Positions 14,946 through 24,058 of a DNA stretch of 31,260 nucleotides are shown here, in pieces. Each line of letters starts with the position of its first letter. Position 1 is the first letter of the stretch. Source of the stretch: an uncultured Leptotrichia sp. (GTDB lineage: Bacteria > Fusobacteriota > Fusobacteriia > Fusobacteriales > Leptotrichiaceae); contig CALIJH010000030.1 of assembly GCA_938017765.1 (NCBI GenBank), positions 1-31,260 on the forward strand, written 5' to 3'. The notes below the pieces were generated by a model. It had not been told where the DNA came from. It made no database searches and saw nothing but the letters and a program-made list of their open reading frames with translations. A program made the position numbers and the translations under genes.

Positions 14946-17900
14946 TCAGCTAATCCAACGTTTTAATATCATTCCCTGCTTAGCTTTGAGGTCTATTTTC
15001 ATTTTTCCTATGGAACTGGTTTTTATAATATTTCCTTTTATTAAATCCATATATTTTTCATTGGGATAGTCAGTCTGAATTTCTATATTTTCGCAGTCAT
15101 TAAAAGAATTATTGATAGCCGTGATTATAGAACGCCCCTCATTAGCCCTTTCATATATGATAACTTCATTTTCATTATCAGCCACAAGCTCTTTAAATTT
15201 ACCGTATACGAGAACTCTGTTTTCCCGTCTGATTTTTATCAGCTTTTTATACCATTGATATAAATCATTATCCAATTTTTGAGTATATTCTTCACCTTGA
15301 TTGATATACGACGGATTTTTTTCATTATCATACATAAATTCTTCCCAAAGCATAGGTTTTCTGCAATAAGGGTCAGTAGCTCCCCACATTCCTATCTCAT
15401 CTCCGTAAAACAGCATAGGTGCCCCTATATATGTCATCTGAAATATGGATATGAGTTTCAATATATCCTTAGGTTTGATTTCCATATCCCTCCAGTTCAA
15501 AGTAGTATTCGGATGATAATTTGAAGCGAGATCGGGTCTTATTCCGTTATATCCTTTTTCCAGCTGTTTCCCTTCTTCGAGATTTCTCCCAAGCCCGTCA
15601 TTTACTATCCTTGAATAAAGCCTGTCAGTATCATGGGAACCGTTTAAGTTTTGCGACGCCTGTAACGCCTGAAAAGGATACCACGTTCTTTTTTCCCTTA
15701 ATTCATTGAAAAAGTCGGTCGCCTTGAGCTTATATTTCTCTCCGCCTTCTTTACTCTGATTTACAAAAAATCCTATAACCGTTTTTAACCATTCATAATT
15801 CATTACTGCGTCAAATTTATTCCCTCCGTTTATATCTCCGGAAGCATTTCCCCACAGTTCGGCGGTAATATAGGAATCAGATTTAGCCGCCTTTACGACT
15901 TCTCTCCATTCCAGCCAGAAATTCTGATTTTCAAGACAGTTCGGAACATCCAGCCTCCAGCCGTCTATCCCGTCATCTTCCTGCCAGTTTTCTTTCGTTT
16001 CTCCGTCAGGCCCGTACATCCATTTTCTTGTTATGTTAAATATATAATTCTTGTACTCCTGATTAAATGTGTTAAACTCAGGGAGAGAATGAAATCCCGC
16101 CCACGCGTTGTATCTTATTCTGCTTTTATTTCCTATCATAGTTTCATAAGCCTGTTCATCATTCATATCATCAGTAATGGGTACATACTGGCTGAAATCA
16201 TTGAATTTATACCAGTCTTTATATTGGGAATTTTCACCCTCCGCGAGTACCATATTGAATGTCCAGTGTCTATCACTGCTATGATTGAATACCCCGTCAA
16301 ATATTACTCTTATTCCATTTTTATGAAATTCTTTTATCAAATCGACCATTATCAAATCTGATTCGGTCCATACCCATGTTTCAGGGTCGGCAGTTTCTCC
16401 GTATCCGTTTCTTCCTTTATTTTCACCTTTGAGATTTACCTCGAGTAATTTCAGCTCACTGTTATTCACGGCATCTTTTCCTAAAACGTCAATATAGGAC
16501 TTATTCCCGTATTTATTATTTTTGCTTATATCAATATTATATTTATTTCCGCTTGTTCTGATTGTTCCCAAATCAGGCGAAATATGCCTGAAATCATTGG
16601 CTCCGTATTTATGATTCTGATATGAGAAAAATACGGGATTTAGCCATACAGCATTAATTCCCAACTCTTTCATATAAGGGATTTTTCTTTTTATTCCCTC
16701 CAAGTCTCCACCATACATTCTTGCATATTTCAAGCTGTAGTTTATTCCCTGTTCTCCTAACTTTTCCCAAGTAACCTGTTTACTGAAATCCGATGTCCAC
16801 CTGTTTCTGTCAAATTTCCCGAGTAGATTATTATTTTTATTCCATTTATATTTTTCTACAAATTCATTTTCATGGAGTTCGTTGATTTTATAGGCTTCAG
16901 GACCAAACTCATTGTAAATAGGGTCATTATAATGATTTCCATTATAAAATCTGTCAGGAAAAATATTGTACCATACTGCTTCTTTTGACCATTCGGGGAT
17001 ACTGAATATTTCTATGTCATCCTGCGATGTCATTACAGTCATTCTTTTAGGCTTTTTATAACTCAGTTCTCCATTAAAATAGGCTTTTACTCCTCCGTCC
17101 TCAAGAACAAAGAAATAAGATATCTTATCCACTTTTCTTCCAAAGTCGATTATTCTCTTAAAATAGTCAAATCCGTTTGTGCTGTCCTTAAATCTTTCAA
17201 GCTCGTATATCATCTCATAATTATCTTCTTCATGCAGAACAATGCTTATATAAGCCCTTTCCACATCATCTGACTGGGTTCTCAGAGTAAATTCATAATC
17301 TCTGTCGGACATTTTGTTGAAATATTTAAGACTTTTATGATTGTGGACAATAGCTTTTAAATCCGTATTTTTATCAATCGCTTCATATACAAATTTTCCC
17401 GTTCCCAAATCTCCTTTATGGAATAATGCCCCATTTTCACCGATTATCAGTTTCTTGTTTTCATTTTCAGGGTACCATTTATTGTCAATCAGATATTTGT
17501 ACTCATATACCCCTTCAGGAATTGCAAGCACTATTTCATATATCGTTCCCGAAAGATGATGAACAGGTTCTTCTTCAACATTCCAGTTATTGAAATTTCC
17601 TGATATTTGTACTGTTTCAGGTCTTTCCAATCCAAAATCTGCTATATCCAGTTTCATTCTGAAAAATTTTTTTTTGGATAATATAAATAATTTTTTGTCA
17701 GGAACATAAGTTACGAGAATGTCAATACCTTTCTGAAAACCTGTAACGGATTTAGGCGGAGTATTTTTTTCGACTACTGCCTCAAAATCCGTAGCAAAAG
17801 GAGCAGTATGGCTATAAGTAATACTGCTCACATCTCCATTTTCATCTTTCAGCTCAAAAAAGTAGCTTCCTGCTTCTATACCGCTCCATTTGTATATATA

Positions 17901-17978
17901 ATTTCCATTATTGATTTTTTTCAGACTTTCTTCCTTATAAAATTTGTTGTCTTTATATATTAATATTTTACAACTCAT
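14946..17978 (-). CDS. Large cytoplasmic GH13 alpha-amylase-family glucan hydrolase (neopullulanase/cyclomaltodextrinase-like)
   Basis: A 1010-residue protein without a signal peptide, so probably cytoplasmic. Residues 1-100 form an unassigned beta-rich start; about 105-200 is a CBM48/AMPK-like glycogen-binding module (VQISGNFNNWNVEEE, YEYKYLIDNKWYPEN); about 225-310 is a further beta domain like the N-domain of neopullulanases. The catalytic barrel starts near residue 330 (EAVWYNIFPDRFYNG). GH13 signatures are intact: DGVFNHSS (561-568), the nucleophile D677 in DGWRLDVPN, the acid/base E707 in ITAELWG, and D783 in NGSHDTDRL. It likely hydrolyses glycogen or maltodextrins inside the cell. It converges on the DUF3343 gene and is followed upstream by the M18 peptidase and pgi genes in the same direction. 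Exact specificity cannot be read from sequence. Confidence 0.85.
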   Translation of the reverse strand: MSCKILIYKDNKFYKEESLKKINNGNYIYKWSGIEAGSYFFELKDENGDVSSITYSHTAPFATDFEAVVEKNTPPKSVTGFQKGIDILVTYVPDKKLFILSKKKFFRMKLDIADFGLERPETVQISGNFNNWNVEEEPVHHLSGTIYEIVLAIPEGVYEYKYLIDNKWYPENENKKLIIGENGALFHKGDLGTGKFVYEAIDKNTDLKAIVHNHKSLKYFNKMSDRDYEFTLRTQSDDVERAYISIVLHEEDNYEMIYELERFKDSTNGFDYFKRIIDFGRKVDKISYFFVLEDGGVKAYFNGELSYKKPKRMTVMTSQDDIEIFSIPEWSKEAVWYNIFPDRFYNGNHYNDPIYNEFGPEAYKINELHENEFVEKYKWNKNNNLLGKFDRNRWTSDFSKQVTWEKLGEQGINYSLKYARMYGGDLEGIKRKIPYMKELGINAVWLNPVFFSYQNHKYGANDFRHISPDLGTIRTSGNKYNIDISKNNKYGNKSYIDVLGKDAVNNSELKLLEVNLKGENKGRNGYGETADPETWVWTESDLIMVDLIKEFHKNGIRVIFDGVFNHSSDRHWTFNMVLAEGENSQYKDWYKFNDFSQYVPITDDMNDEQAYETMIGNKSRIRYNAWAGFHSLPEFNTFNQEYKNYIFNITRKWMYGPDGETKENWQEDDGIDGWRLDVPNCLENQNFWLEWREVVKAAKSDSYITAELWGNASGDINGGNKFDAVMNYEWLKTVIGFFVNQSKEGGEKYKLKATDFFNELREKRTWYPFQALQASQNLNGSHDTDRLYSRIVNDGLGRNLEEGKQLEKGYNGIRPDLASNYHPNTTLNWRDMEIKPKDILKLISIFQMTYIGAPMLFYGDEIGMWGATDPYCRKPMLWEEFMYDNEKNPSYINQGEEYTQKLDNDLYQWYKKLIKIRRENRVLVYGKFKELVADNENEVIIYERANEGRSIITAINNSFNDCENIEIQTDYPNEKYMDLIKGNIIKTSSIGKMKIDLKAKQGMILKRWIS

Positions 17979-18064
17979 CTCTTTCTCCCCATTTGTTTTT
18001 GACAGATAATATTTCTGTCAAAGATTATTCTTTCTAAAAATAATATCCCTGTATATTTTATTTC

Positions 18065-19438
18065 TTACTTCAATTCAAAGAATACTTTATAAGCTCTGTA
18101 AGTTTCATACAAATCAGCTTTAGAGGAAATCTCGAACAATGAGTGCATAGACAATAGTGCAGGCCCTGCATCTACTGTTTTTATACCGTAGTGAGCTAAA
18201 TATTTGGCAACCGTTCCTCCTCCACCTTCGTCGACTTTACCGAAGCCTCCTGACTGATATTTTATTTTATTTTTATCAAAAATTTGTCTTATTTCCTGTA
18301 AATATTCGGCATCGGCGTCATTTGCAGAAACTTTTCCTCTACTTCCTGTATATTTTGCAAAAGCAAGCCCGTAGGACAGTCTGGCAACATTTTCCTCGTC
18401 ATGCACCGATTTAAATATAGGGTTCATTGCGGCTGTTACATCGGATGATAATGCTTTTGAATTCCACAGTGTTTCTCTCAATATCTGGTCGTTATAATTT
18501 TTTTCAGTCATTGAAAGCATTTTCCCTATTATCAGTTCGGGCAATGTAGCTTTCAGACTTGTAGAACCTTCGCTTCCTATTTCTTCTTTGTCAGTCAGAT
18601 AAACCATTACAGTCTTTTCAGGATTTTTTACTTCATAAATAGCTCTTAATGAAGTATACGCACATATTCTGTCATCCTGACCGTATCCTCCTATCATACT
18701 TCTGTCAAGTCCTACATCTCTTAATTTCCCTGCGGGAACTATTTCCAGTTCCGCCGCAAAAAAGTCATCATATTCTATTCCGTAATCTTTTTTCAGTTTA
18801 TTCAGTACAAGCTGTTTAGTTTGCTCTTTCGCGTTTTTATCATTTACAGGCATATTTCCGAATAACAGTTTCAGCTCTTCTCCCTGTATGACTTCCCTCG
18901 ACTTTCTTTCATCCTGTACTTTATAAGCCAGATGTGGCAATATATCAGGAATGCTGAATACAGGGTCATCTTCGTCTTCCCCTATGGAAAGAGTTACTTT
19001 TTTATTATTTTTCAGGTATACCACACCGTGCAATGCCAAAGGAGTGGCTGCCCACTGGTATTTTTTTATTCCGCCGTAATAATGAGTATTTAAAAGGGCA
19101 AATTCTTCTATTTCCTTTATAGGATTAGGTTTCAAATCGAGCCTTGGCGAATCCACGTGAGAGACAATCATATTTATCCCGCTTTTTATATCTTTTCCTA
19201 TTATTACCGCTACGATATTTTTATCCCTGTTGTTATAATATACCTTGTCACCTTTTTTCAATGTCTTTTTTTTATTTATATCGGTAAATCCGTTTTTTAT
19301 AAGCTCCTTTTCAGTTACAGTTACAAATTCCCTTTCAGTTTTAGCCGAATTTAGATAATTTTTGTATTCTTCGGCAAATTTAAAAATCTGTTTTTTCTCT
19401 TTTTCATTATAGCTTTTCCACAAATTTTCTCTGGTCAT
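18065..19438 (-). CDS. M18-family zinc aminopeptidase
   Basis: A 457-residue M18 metallopeptidase, which removes acidic or neutral N-terminal residues from peptides in the cytosol and usually forms dodecamers. The metal-binding tracts are present: IVSHVDSPRLDLKP (first His and the conserved Asp), the catalytic/metal region TDKEEIGSEGS, and the last His in LLSMHSLFEISSKADLYE; GGFGKVDEGGGGTVAKYLA is also typical. I use the ATG at 19438 with an AAAGGTG site about 9-10 bp upstream; an in-frame GTG at 19450 overlaps that site and would add only four residues. It lies 86 bp upstream of the GH13 gene and downstream of the unknown 192-residue gene. Confidence 0.88.
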   Translation of the reverse strand: MTRENLWKSYNEKEKKQIFKFAEEYKNYLNSAKTEREFVTVTEKELIKNGFTDINKKKTLKKGDKVYYNNRDKNIVAVIIGKDIKSGINMIVSHVDSPRLDLKPNPIKEIEEFALLNTHYYGGIKKYQWAATPLALHGVVYLKNNKKVTLSIGEDEDDPVFSIPDILPHLAYKVQDERKSREVIQGEELKLLFGNMPVNDKNAKEQTKQLVLNKLKKDYGIEYDDFFAAELEIVPAGKLRDVGLDRSMIGGYGQDDRICAYTSLRAIYEVKNPEKTVMVYLTDKEEIGSEGSTSLKATLPELIIGKMLSMTEKNYNDQILRETLWNSKALSSDVTAAMNPIFKSVHDEENVARLSYGLAFAKYTGSRGKVSANDADAEYLQEIRQIFDKNKIKYQSGGFGKVDEGGGGTVAKYLAHYGIKTVDAGPALLSMHSLFEISSKADLYETYRAYKVFFELK

Positions 19439-19588
19439 AGTACATCTCACCTTTCTCTATTATTTTATAATTTTTATTACCTTGCCAATAAAAATTATGT
19501 AAAAAGTAATATCTATTCATTTGAAAAATATTATTTTTTATTATATCTTTGATACGATTTCCTATTTTTGAAATAATTCTTTAATATT

Positions 19589-20167
19589 TTAATCTTCCGA
19601 TACAAATATATAAGGCTCTTTATTTTTCTCAATCTGTCTCATACTTATATCAAAATTTACCATTGTATCAAAAATCCCTGTATACAGTTCCAAATCTCTT
19701 AAAATATTTTCATCAAACCATATTTTTATTTTATTATAGTGGTCTCGCCTTTCTTTTATGAATTCCCTTTCCTTTTCCCAGTTTTTATCTTTTATTATCT
19801 GTTCCAGTTTTCTGAAATCATCTTTACCTTTTTTCATTATTTCCTCAGACAGTCTGTCCGTCCCGGTTATTCTGATTTCCCATAATTCTCCTATTACTTT
19901 TTCAATGTCGCTTTTATCAGGATTTTCTTTCTTTATTTCCTTATGCAGCTGATTTATCAGATTTCTCACTTTAGAAAAATCTTCCTGAGTAACTATACTC
20001 ATATTGTACTCGGAAAAGAAAATCGCAAAATCCCTGTACACAGCTGCACAATTTTCAATTTTTTCGTTAAATGTTTTTTTATCATCTTCACTGTTTCCGA
20101 CTTTTTCCCATAAAACCTGAATTTCTTTCATATCTCCGTTCATTTTCTCAATTAATGCTTTTTCCAT
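19589..20167 (-). CDS. Unknown mostly helical cytoplasmic protein (192 aa)
   Basis: A 192-residue acidic/basic-rich protein without signal peptide or membrane segments. Nearly the whole length is predicted by eye to be amphipathic helices (MKEIQVLWEKVGNSEDDKKT, FSKVRNLINQLHKEIKKENP, KSDIEKVIGELWEIRI, WEKEREFIKERRDHYNKIK), so a helical bundle is likely. No cysteine or nucleotide-binding motif stands out apart from a single Cys (ENCAAVY). I do not recognise a family. It lies between pgi and the M18 aminopeptidase gene on the same strand, separated from pgi by a 124-bp spacer with a long hairpin. Confidence 0.7.
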   Translation of the reverse strand: MEKALIEKMNGDMKEIQVLWEKVGNSEDDKKTFNEKIENCAAVYRDFAIFFSEYNMSIVTQEDFSKVRNLINQLHKEIKKENPDKSDIEKVIGELWEIRITGTDRLSEEIMKKGKDDFRKLEQIIKDKNWEKEREFIKERRDHYNKIKIWFDENILRDLELYTGIFDTMVNFDISMRQIEKNKEPYIFVSED

Positions 20168-20199
20168 TTGAAATCCTTTCAGTCCAGAAATATTTAAAA

Positions 20200-20281
20200 A
20201 ACAAAAGAACTATTCTGAACTTAATTACAGTACCGATTTTATATCAATTCGGACAGTTTACAGTTAAAATAGTCTTTTGTT
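20200..20281 (-). terminator. Long stem-loop followed by a U tract after pgi
   Basis: AACAAAAGAACTATT (20200-20214) pairs with AATAGTCTTTTGTT (20268-20281), 14 bp with one bulged base. The 53-base loop holds a shorter dyad around CCGA...TCGG (about 20233-20252). On the minus strand the stem is followed by TTTTTT, as in a Rho-independent terminator for pgi, though the large structured loop is unusual for one. Confidence 0.55.
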
Positions 20282-20291
20282 GTTTATCCGT

Positions 20292-21659
20292 TTACTTCAT
20301 ATTATTTAACTTTTCTTCGAGTTTTTTGCCTTCTTCCTCATATCCCGGTTTTCCCAGTAAAGCAAACATATTTTTTTTGTAGGCTTCCACTCCCGGCTGG
20401 TCAAAAGGATTTACGCCTAATAAATATCCGCTCACTCCGCATGCCTTTTCAAAAAAGTAAAAAGCATATCCCAAATGATATGGCGTAACTTCGGGTATAT
20501 CTACCGTCAGATTAGGTACTCCTCCGTCTATATGAGCCAGAATTACTCCCTCTGTAGCCTTTTTATTTACATAATCCAGCGATTTTCCTGCTATAAAATT
20601 AAGTCCGTCAAGATTATCCCTGTCGCTCTCAATTATATATTCACATTCAGGTTTTCCTATTGAAACCACTGTTTCAAACATAGTTCTTTTTCCTTCCTGA
20701 ATATATTGACCAAGAGAATGCAAATCAGCCGAAAAATCCACCGATGACGGATAAAGCCCTTTTCCGTCTTTTCCTTCCGACTCTCCGAACAGCTGTTTCC
20801 ACCATTCGGAAAAATAATGCAATCTTGGCTCATAATTTACAAGGATTTCCATATCCTTACCTTTTCTATGTAAGATATTTCTTATGGCTGCATACTGTAA
20901 AGTCTGATTTTCTTCAAAAGAATTTCCTGAATAGTCATTCATCGCATCCCTTGCCCCTGCCATAAGTTCGTCTATATTTATGCCTGCCGCAGCTATGGGA
21001 AGCAGCCCTACTGCTGTCAGTACTGAAAATCTTCCTCCTACATTGTCAGGTACTGTAAATGTTTCATACCCCTCCGTATCCGACAATGTTTTCAATGCTC
21101 CTTTTACTTTATCAGTAGTAGCGTAAATTCTTTTTCCCGCTTCCTCTTTTCCATATTTATCTTCCAACATTTTTTTAAATACTCTGAATGCTATCGCAGG
21201 TTCTGTAGTAGTTCCCGATTTGGAAATTACATTTACTGAAAAATCCCTGTTTCCTACAAGCTCTATGAGATGTTTCAAATAAGTGCTGCTCATATTTGTT
21301 CCTGCAAAATATATTTCAGGAGTTTTTCTTTTTTCCTTAGGCAGATTATTGTAAAAACTGTGAGATAAAAATTCTATGGCAGCTTTTGCTCCTAAATAAG
21401 AGCCTCCTATTCCAATTACTATTAAAATTTCCGAATCATTTTTTATTTTTTCCGCCGCTTTTTTTATTCTTTCAAATTCTTCCCTGTCGTACTCTTGAGG
21501 CAACGAAACCCAACCTAAAAAGTCATTTCCCGCTCCCGTTTTCTTTGTCAGGACTTCATTTGCCAGTTCTGCATAAGGTTTAATCTGAACCAGCTCATCT
21601 TCGTTAAAAAAGTTTTTTGCAAACTGATAGCTAAAATTTAATTTTTCATTATTTTTCAT
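20292..21659 (-). CDS. pgi: Glucose-6-phosphate isomerase
   Basis: A 455-residue enzyme interconverting glucose 6-phosphate and fructose 6-phosphate, central to glycolysis. The length is that of the shorter bacterial form (about 450 residues). Visible signatures are LIVIGIGGSYLGAKAAIEFL (phosphosugar binding), SVNVISKSGTTTEPAIAFRV (the SIS-domain loop), SVLTAVGLLPIAAAG, the DLHSLGQYIQEGKR segment, and GVNPFDQPGVEAYKKNMFAL near the C terminus with the catalytic lysine region. A TGGAG site stands before the ATG. Upstream on the strand is the acyltransferase gene (90 bp away). It would take the glucose phosphate derived from the GH13 enzyme's products. Confidence 0.93.
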   Translation of the reverse strand: MKNNEKLNFSYQFAKNFFNEDELVQIKPYAELANEVLTKKTGAGNDFLGWVSLPQEYDREEFERIKKAAEKIKNDSEILIVIGIGGSYLGAKAAIEFLSHSFYNNLPKEKRKTPEIYFAGTNMSSTYLKHLIELVGNRDFSVNVISKSGTTTEPAIAFRVFKKMLEDKYGKEEAGKRIYATTDKVKGALKTLSDTEGYETFTVPDNVGGRFSVLTAVGLLPIAAAGINIDELMAGARDAMNDYSGNSFEENQTLQYAAIRNILHRKGKDMEILVNYEPRLHYFSEWWKQLFGESEGKDGKGLYPSSVDFSADLHSLGQYIQEGKRTMFETVVSIGKPECEYIIESDRDNLDGLNFIAGKSLDYVNKKATEGVILAHIDGGVPNLTVDIPEVTPYHLGYAFYFFEKACGVSGYLLGVNPFDQPGVEAYKKNMFALLGKPGYEEEGKKLEEKLNNMK

Positions 21660-21749
21660 ATTATCATAACTCCATTCATATAAATATCTTTATTTTTAAA
21701 ATTTTACAATTTCAGTATATCAGAAAAAAACACGTTTTTCAAATATTTA

Positions 21750-23558
21750 TTATTTTGCTCCCTTACTTAAAACAGAATACACAAGATTTGCATATTTTTC
21801 TGTCGCTAATGGTTTAGGGTGTACTCCGTCTTTATAAAAATATTCTCTTTTTCCTTTAGCGTAGGAATACCAGTCAATAATCTTCACATTATTATAATTT
21901 TTCTCTATATTTCTTATTTCCCTATTTACTCTTTTTTCCCATGGTCTTGCTACTACGGAATTTATAAAGTACACATCACTTCCTTTCAGTATGTTCATTA
22001 CTTTTTCCGCATCTTCGGGAGAGATAGGTCCATTTGTTCCCAGAGCGATTACTACTGTTTTCCCTAATTTTCCTGTGTTTTTATATTCCGTCAACAATCC
22101 TGCCAGTTCTGAAAACTGTCTGCCGACTTTTACGTCAATTATCGCATTGGGATATTTTTTATAAAGTTCAGGTTTTGTCATTTCCAAAACCGAATCTCCT
22201 ATAAACAGTATGTTTCTTTCGTCAATATTTCCTATTTTTCCGTTTTTTTCAGAGTTATTTTCAGTTTGTTCCTGATTTTCATTCTGATTTTTATTTTCTA
22301 TTTTTTCTTCATTATTTTCCGCTTTTTTCTCTTTGTCTTTCTGTTCCTGACTGTCTCTTTCCGCGTTGTCCTTACCGTCTTTATTCTCTCCAATGATTTT
22401 TCCATTTTCTATATCCGACTGGACGGCTTTCATTTCTTCCAAGTCTTTATTTTTATACACGGGAGATAAAAATAAAAGTGCGATAATAGTTCCTGATACA
22501 AGATAACCCGAAATTTCAAATCTTTTCTTTTCAAAAATATAATAGCTTATTTCCGCAATTAATATAAGAAGCAGTATTTCCAGTAAAAGCTGATAAAAGT
22601 ACCCTATCTTTGACCATTTAAAAATTTCCCTCATAAATATCATTAGAGGATACTGCCATAAATAATAATGATATTCGTGCCTTCCCAATATCGCCAAAAT
22701 TTTTGAAAAAAAGCCGAACATCGGAATTTTTATATTTCTCAATTTTAATTTTGTACACAGCACTGCCGAAAATGTTATAAGAACACTCATTAAATAGAGC
22801 AATCCATAATAATTAATCCCGTTTCTGTAATCTATCGTCAGAGAAAATATTATTAAAAGGACTATTCCTCCAATCCCTAACTGGAGTATCCTCAATTTTT
22901 CCCTGTCATTCTTTATTTCCCTCTGACTGTAAATCATAGCAATAGCAGCACCTATAAAAAATGTAAAGGCTCTCGTGTCCGTTCCGTAATATATTCTTGA
23001 GATGTCGACCCCTTTAAAATATTTATAAGCCATACATAAAGCTGATAAAATGCTGACTCCAAAAAATATGAAACTTATCTGTAAATTCCCGAGTTTCAGT
23101 CTTTTCAATCCTTTCAGGATAAACGGAAAAAGAATATACATCTGGATTTGAAAAGACAGCGCCCATATATGAGTTAGAGGTAAAACGATATTATAACTGT
23201 CAAAATAGGATATTCCCGATATTATCTGATAAATATTGTTCAATCCTATTATCGAAAAAAATGCACTGTTTTTATATTTTGTTTCCAATCCTCCGTTCAT
23301 TATTAGCAAAACCACTGTGGAAACCAGTATCACAGTTAAAAGAGCCGGGTAAATTCTGGATATTCTTTTTCTTACTATATCAAAACATGAAAAATTCCTT
23401 GATAATAAGGAACTTGTAAATAAATAACCGCTCAGAGCAAAAAATACAATTACTCCGACATACATTCCTTTATATAAAAACCAGTGATAAAAACATATCA
23501 TAATAAGAGCTACTGCTCTCAAAATATCTATCCCTGCTATTCTTCTGCTTTTTTCCAT
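21750..23558 (-). CDS. OatA-like membrane O-acyltransferase with C-terminal SGNH domain
   Basis: A 602-residue two-domain protein. Residues about 1-350 are an acyltransferase-3 domain with some ten membrane helices; its N terminus has IDILRAVALIMICFYHWF with the conserved His25, and FFALSGYLFTSSLL. A highly charged, low-complexity linker rich in Glu, Lys, Asn and Gln (about 375-445) follows. The C-terminal part is an SGNH esterase-like domain: FIGDSVLEM (Ser near 456), VIALGTNGP (block III) and KDGVHP (Asp577, His580). Such proteins move acetyl groups across the membrane onto peptidoglycan or surface glycans outside. The acceptor cannot be told from sequence. An AAGGAG site and a strong promoter with a long leader precede it. 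Confidence 0.85.
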   Translation of the reverse strand: MEKSRRIAGIDILRAVALIMICFYHWFLYKGMYVGVIVFFALSGYLFTSSLLSRNFSCFDIVRKRISRIYPALLTVILVSTVVLLIMNGGLETKYKNSAFFSIIGLNNIYQIISGISYFDSYNIVLPLTHIWALSFQIQMYILFPFILKGLKRLKLGNLQISFIFFGVSILSALCMAYKYFKGVDISRIYYGTDTRAFTFFIGAAIAMIYSQREIKNDREKLRILQLGIGGIVLLIIFSLTIDYRNGINYYGLLYLMSVLITFSAVLCTKLKLRNIKIPMFGFFSKILAILGRHEYHYYLWQYPLMIFMREIFKWSKIGYFYQLLLEILLLILIAEISYYIFEKKRFEISGYLVSGTIIALLFLSPVYKNKDLEEMKAVQSDIENGKIIGENKDGKDNAERDSQEQKDKEKKAENNEEKIENKNQNENQEQTENNSEKNGKIGNIDERNILFIGDSVLEMTKPELYKKYPNAIIDVKVGRQFSELAGLLTEYKNTGKLGKTVVIALGTNGPISPEDAEKVMNILKGSDVYFINSVVARPWEKRVNREIRNIEKNYNNVKIIDWYSYAKGKREYFYKDGVHPKPLATEKYANLVYSVLSKGAK

Positions 23559-23589
23559 TGTTCCTGCTCCTTATACGACATCATAATTA

Positions 23590-23601
23590 TTAGGCGCCTA
23601 A
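23590..23601. promoter_or_regulatory. 12-bp perfect palindrome in the acyltransferase leader
   Basis: TTAGGCGCCTAA is a perfect palindrome whose GC-rich centre stands out in this AT-rich spacer. It lies 32-43 bp before the acyltransferase ATG and downstream of the predicted promoter. It may be a protein-binding site or a small RNA hairpin; this is inference only. Confidence 0.35.
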
Positions 23602-23700
23602 ACTGCCTGTAATCAGATTTTTTATAATTCCTTTTGCCTGTTATTTCTAATATATTTCAAATCATAGCAAAATTACTTTTAAAATAACTTTCTTTTTAAT

Positions 23701-23751
23701 TAAAACATTTAGTATGTTTTAGATTATAACAAAAGAACGCCCAAATTACAA
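23701..23751 (-). promoter_or_regulatory. Promoter of the acyltransferase gene with an overlapping dyad
   Basis: On the minus strand TTGTAA (23751-23746) and TATAAT (23728-23723) are 17 bp apart. Directly after the -10 box is an 8-bp dyad, TAAAACAT / ATGTTTTA with a five-base centre (23701-23721), placed where a repressor would cover the start point. The leader to the ATG would be about 155 bases. Confidence 0.5.
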
Positions 23752-23826
23752 CACTTTCTCTTTTTTATAATATTATTTTATAATATTATAAAGCATAAAA
23801 AACATTACAATAAAAACAAAAATTAT

Positions 23827-23852
23827 AAAAAAACTGCCGAAACCGACAGTTT
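23827..23852 (-). terminator. Rho-independent terminator of the tRNA-Gln gene
   Basis: On the minus strand AAACTGTCG pairs with CGGCAGTTT (one G-U pair) around a GTTT loop, followed by a run of seven T. It lies 24 bp after the tRNA 3' end. Confidence 0.75.
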
Positions 23853-23875
23853 ATATAATATATTTTATTTTAAAG

Positions 23876-23950
23876 TGGCTGGGCTGAATGGATTCGAACC
23901 ATTGCATGCTGGAGTCAAAGTCCAGTGCCTTACCGCTTGGCGACAGCCCA
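23876..23950 (-). tRNA. tRNA-Gln (anticodon UUG)
   Basis: A 75-base cloverleaf on the minus strand. The acceptor arm pairs TGGGCTG with CAGCCCA, followed by discriminator G and an encoded CCA. The anticodon arm CTGGA-CTTTGAC-TCCAG carries TTG, which reads CAA (and CAG) glutamine codons, and the T arm has GGTTCGAATCC. It has a consensus promoter upstream and its own terminator, so it appears to be a single-gene unit between the thiamine pyrophosphokinase and acyltransferase genes. Confidence 0.95.
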
Positions 23951-23984
23951 ATCTCAATCCTGTATTTTTATCAGGACAAGAAAT

Positions 23985-24013
23985 ATTATATATAAATTTT
24001 CTCTAATTGTCAA
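23985..24013 (-). promoter_or_regulatory. Consensus promoter of tRNA-Gln
   Basis: On the minus strand a perfect TTGACA (24013-24008) and a perfect TATAAT (23990-23985) are 17 bp apart, about 35 bp before the tRNA 5' end. The short leader contains a 5-bp hairpin (TCCTG/CAGGA). Confidence 0.8.
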
Positions 24014-24058
24014 CCCTTTTTCTTATATTTTTTGCATTTGACTATTTTTCGAAAATCA

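Noticed and set aside
19439..19450. GTG start for the M18 aminopeptidase
   Set aside because: The GTG lies within the AAAGGTG ribosome site; the ATG at 19438 is properly spaced and matches the usual family start.
23760..23800. Repeated ATAATATTAT strings near the tRNA terminator as a possible origin or repeat array
   Set aside because: Only two or three overlapping AT-only copies without regular spacing; consistent with base composition alone.
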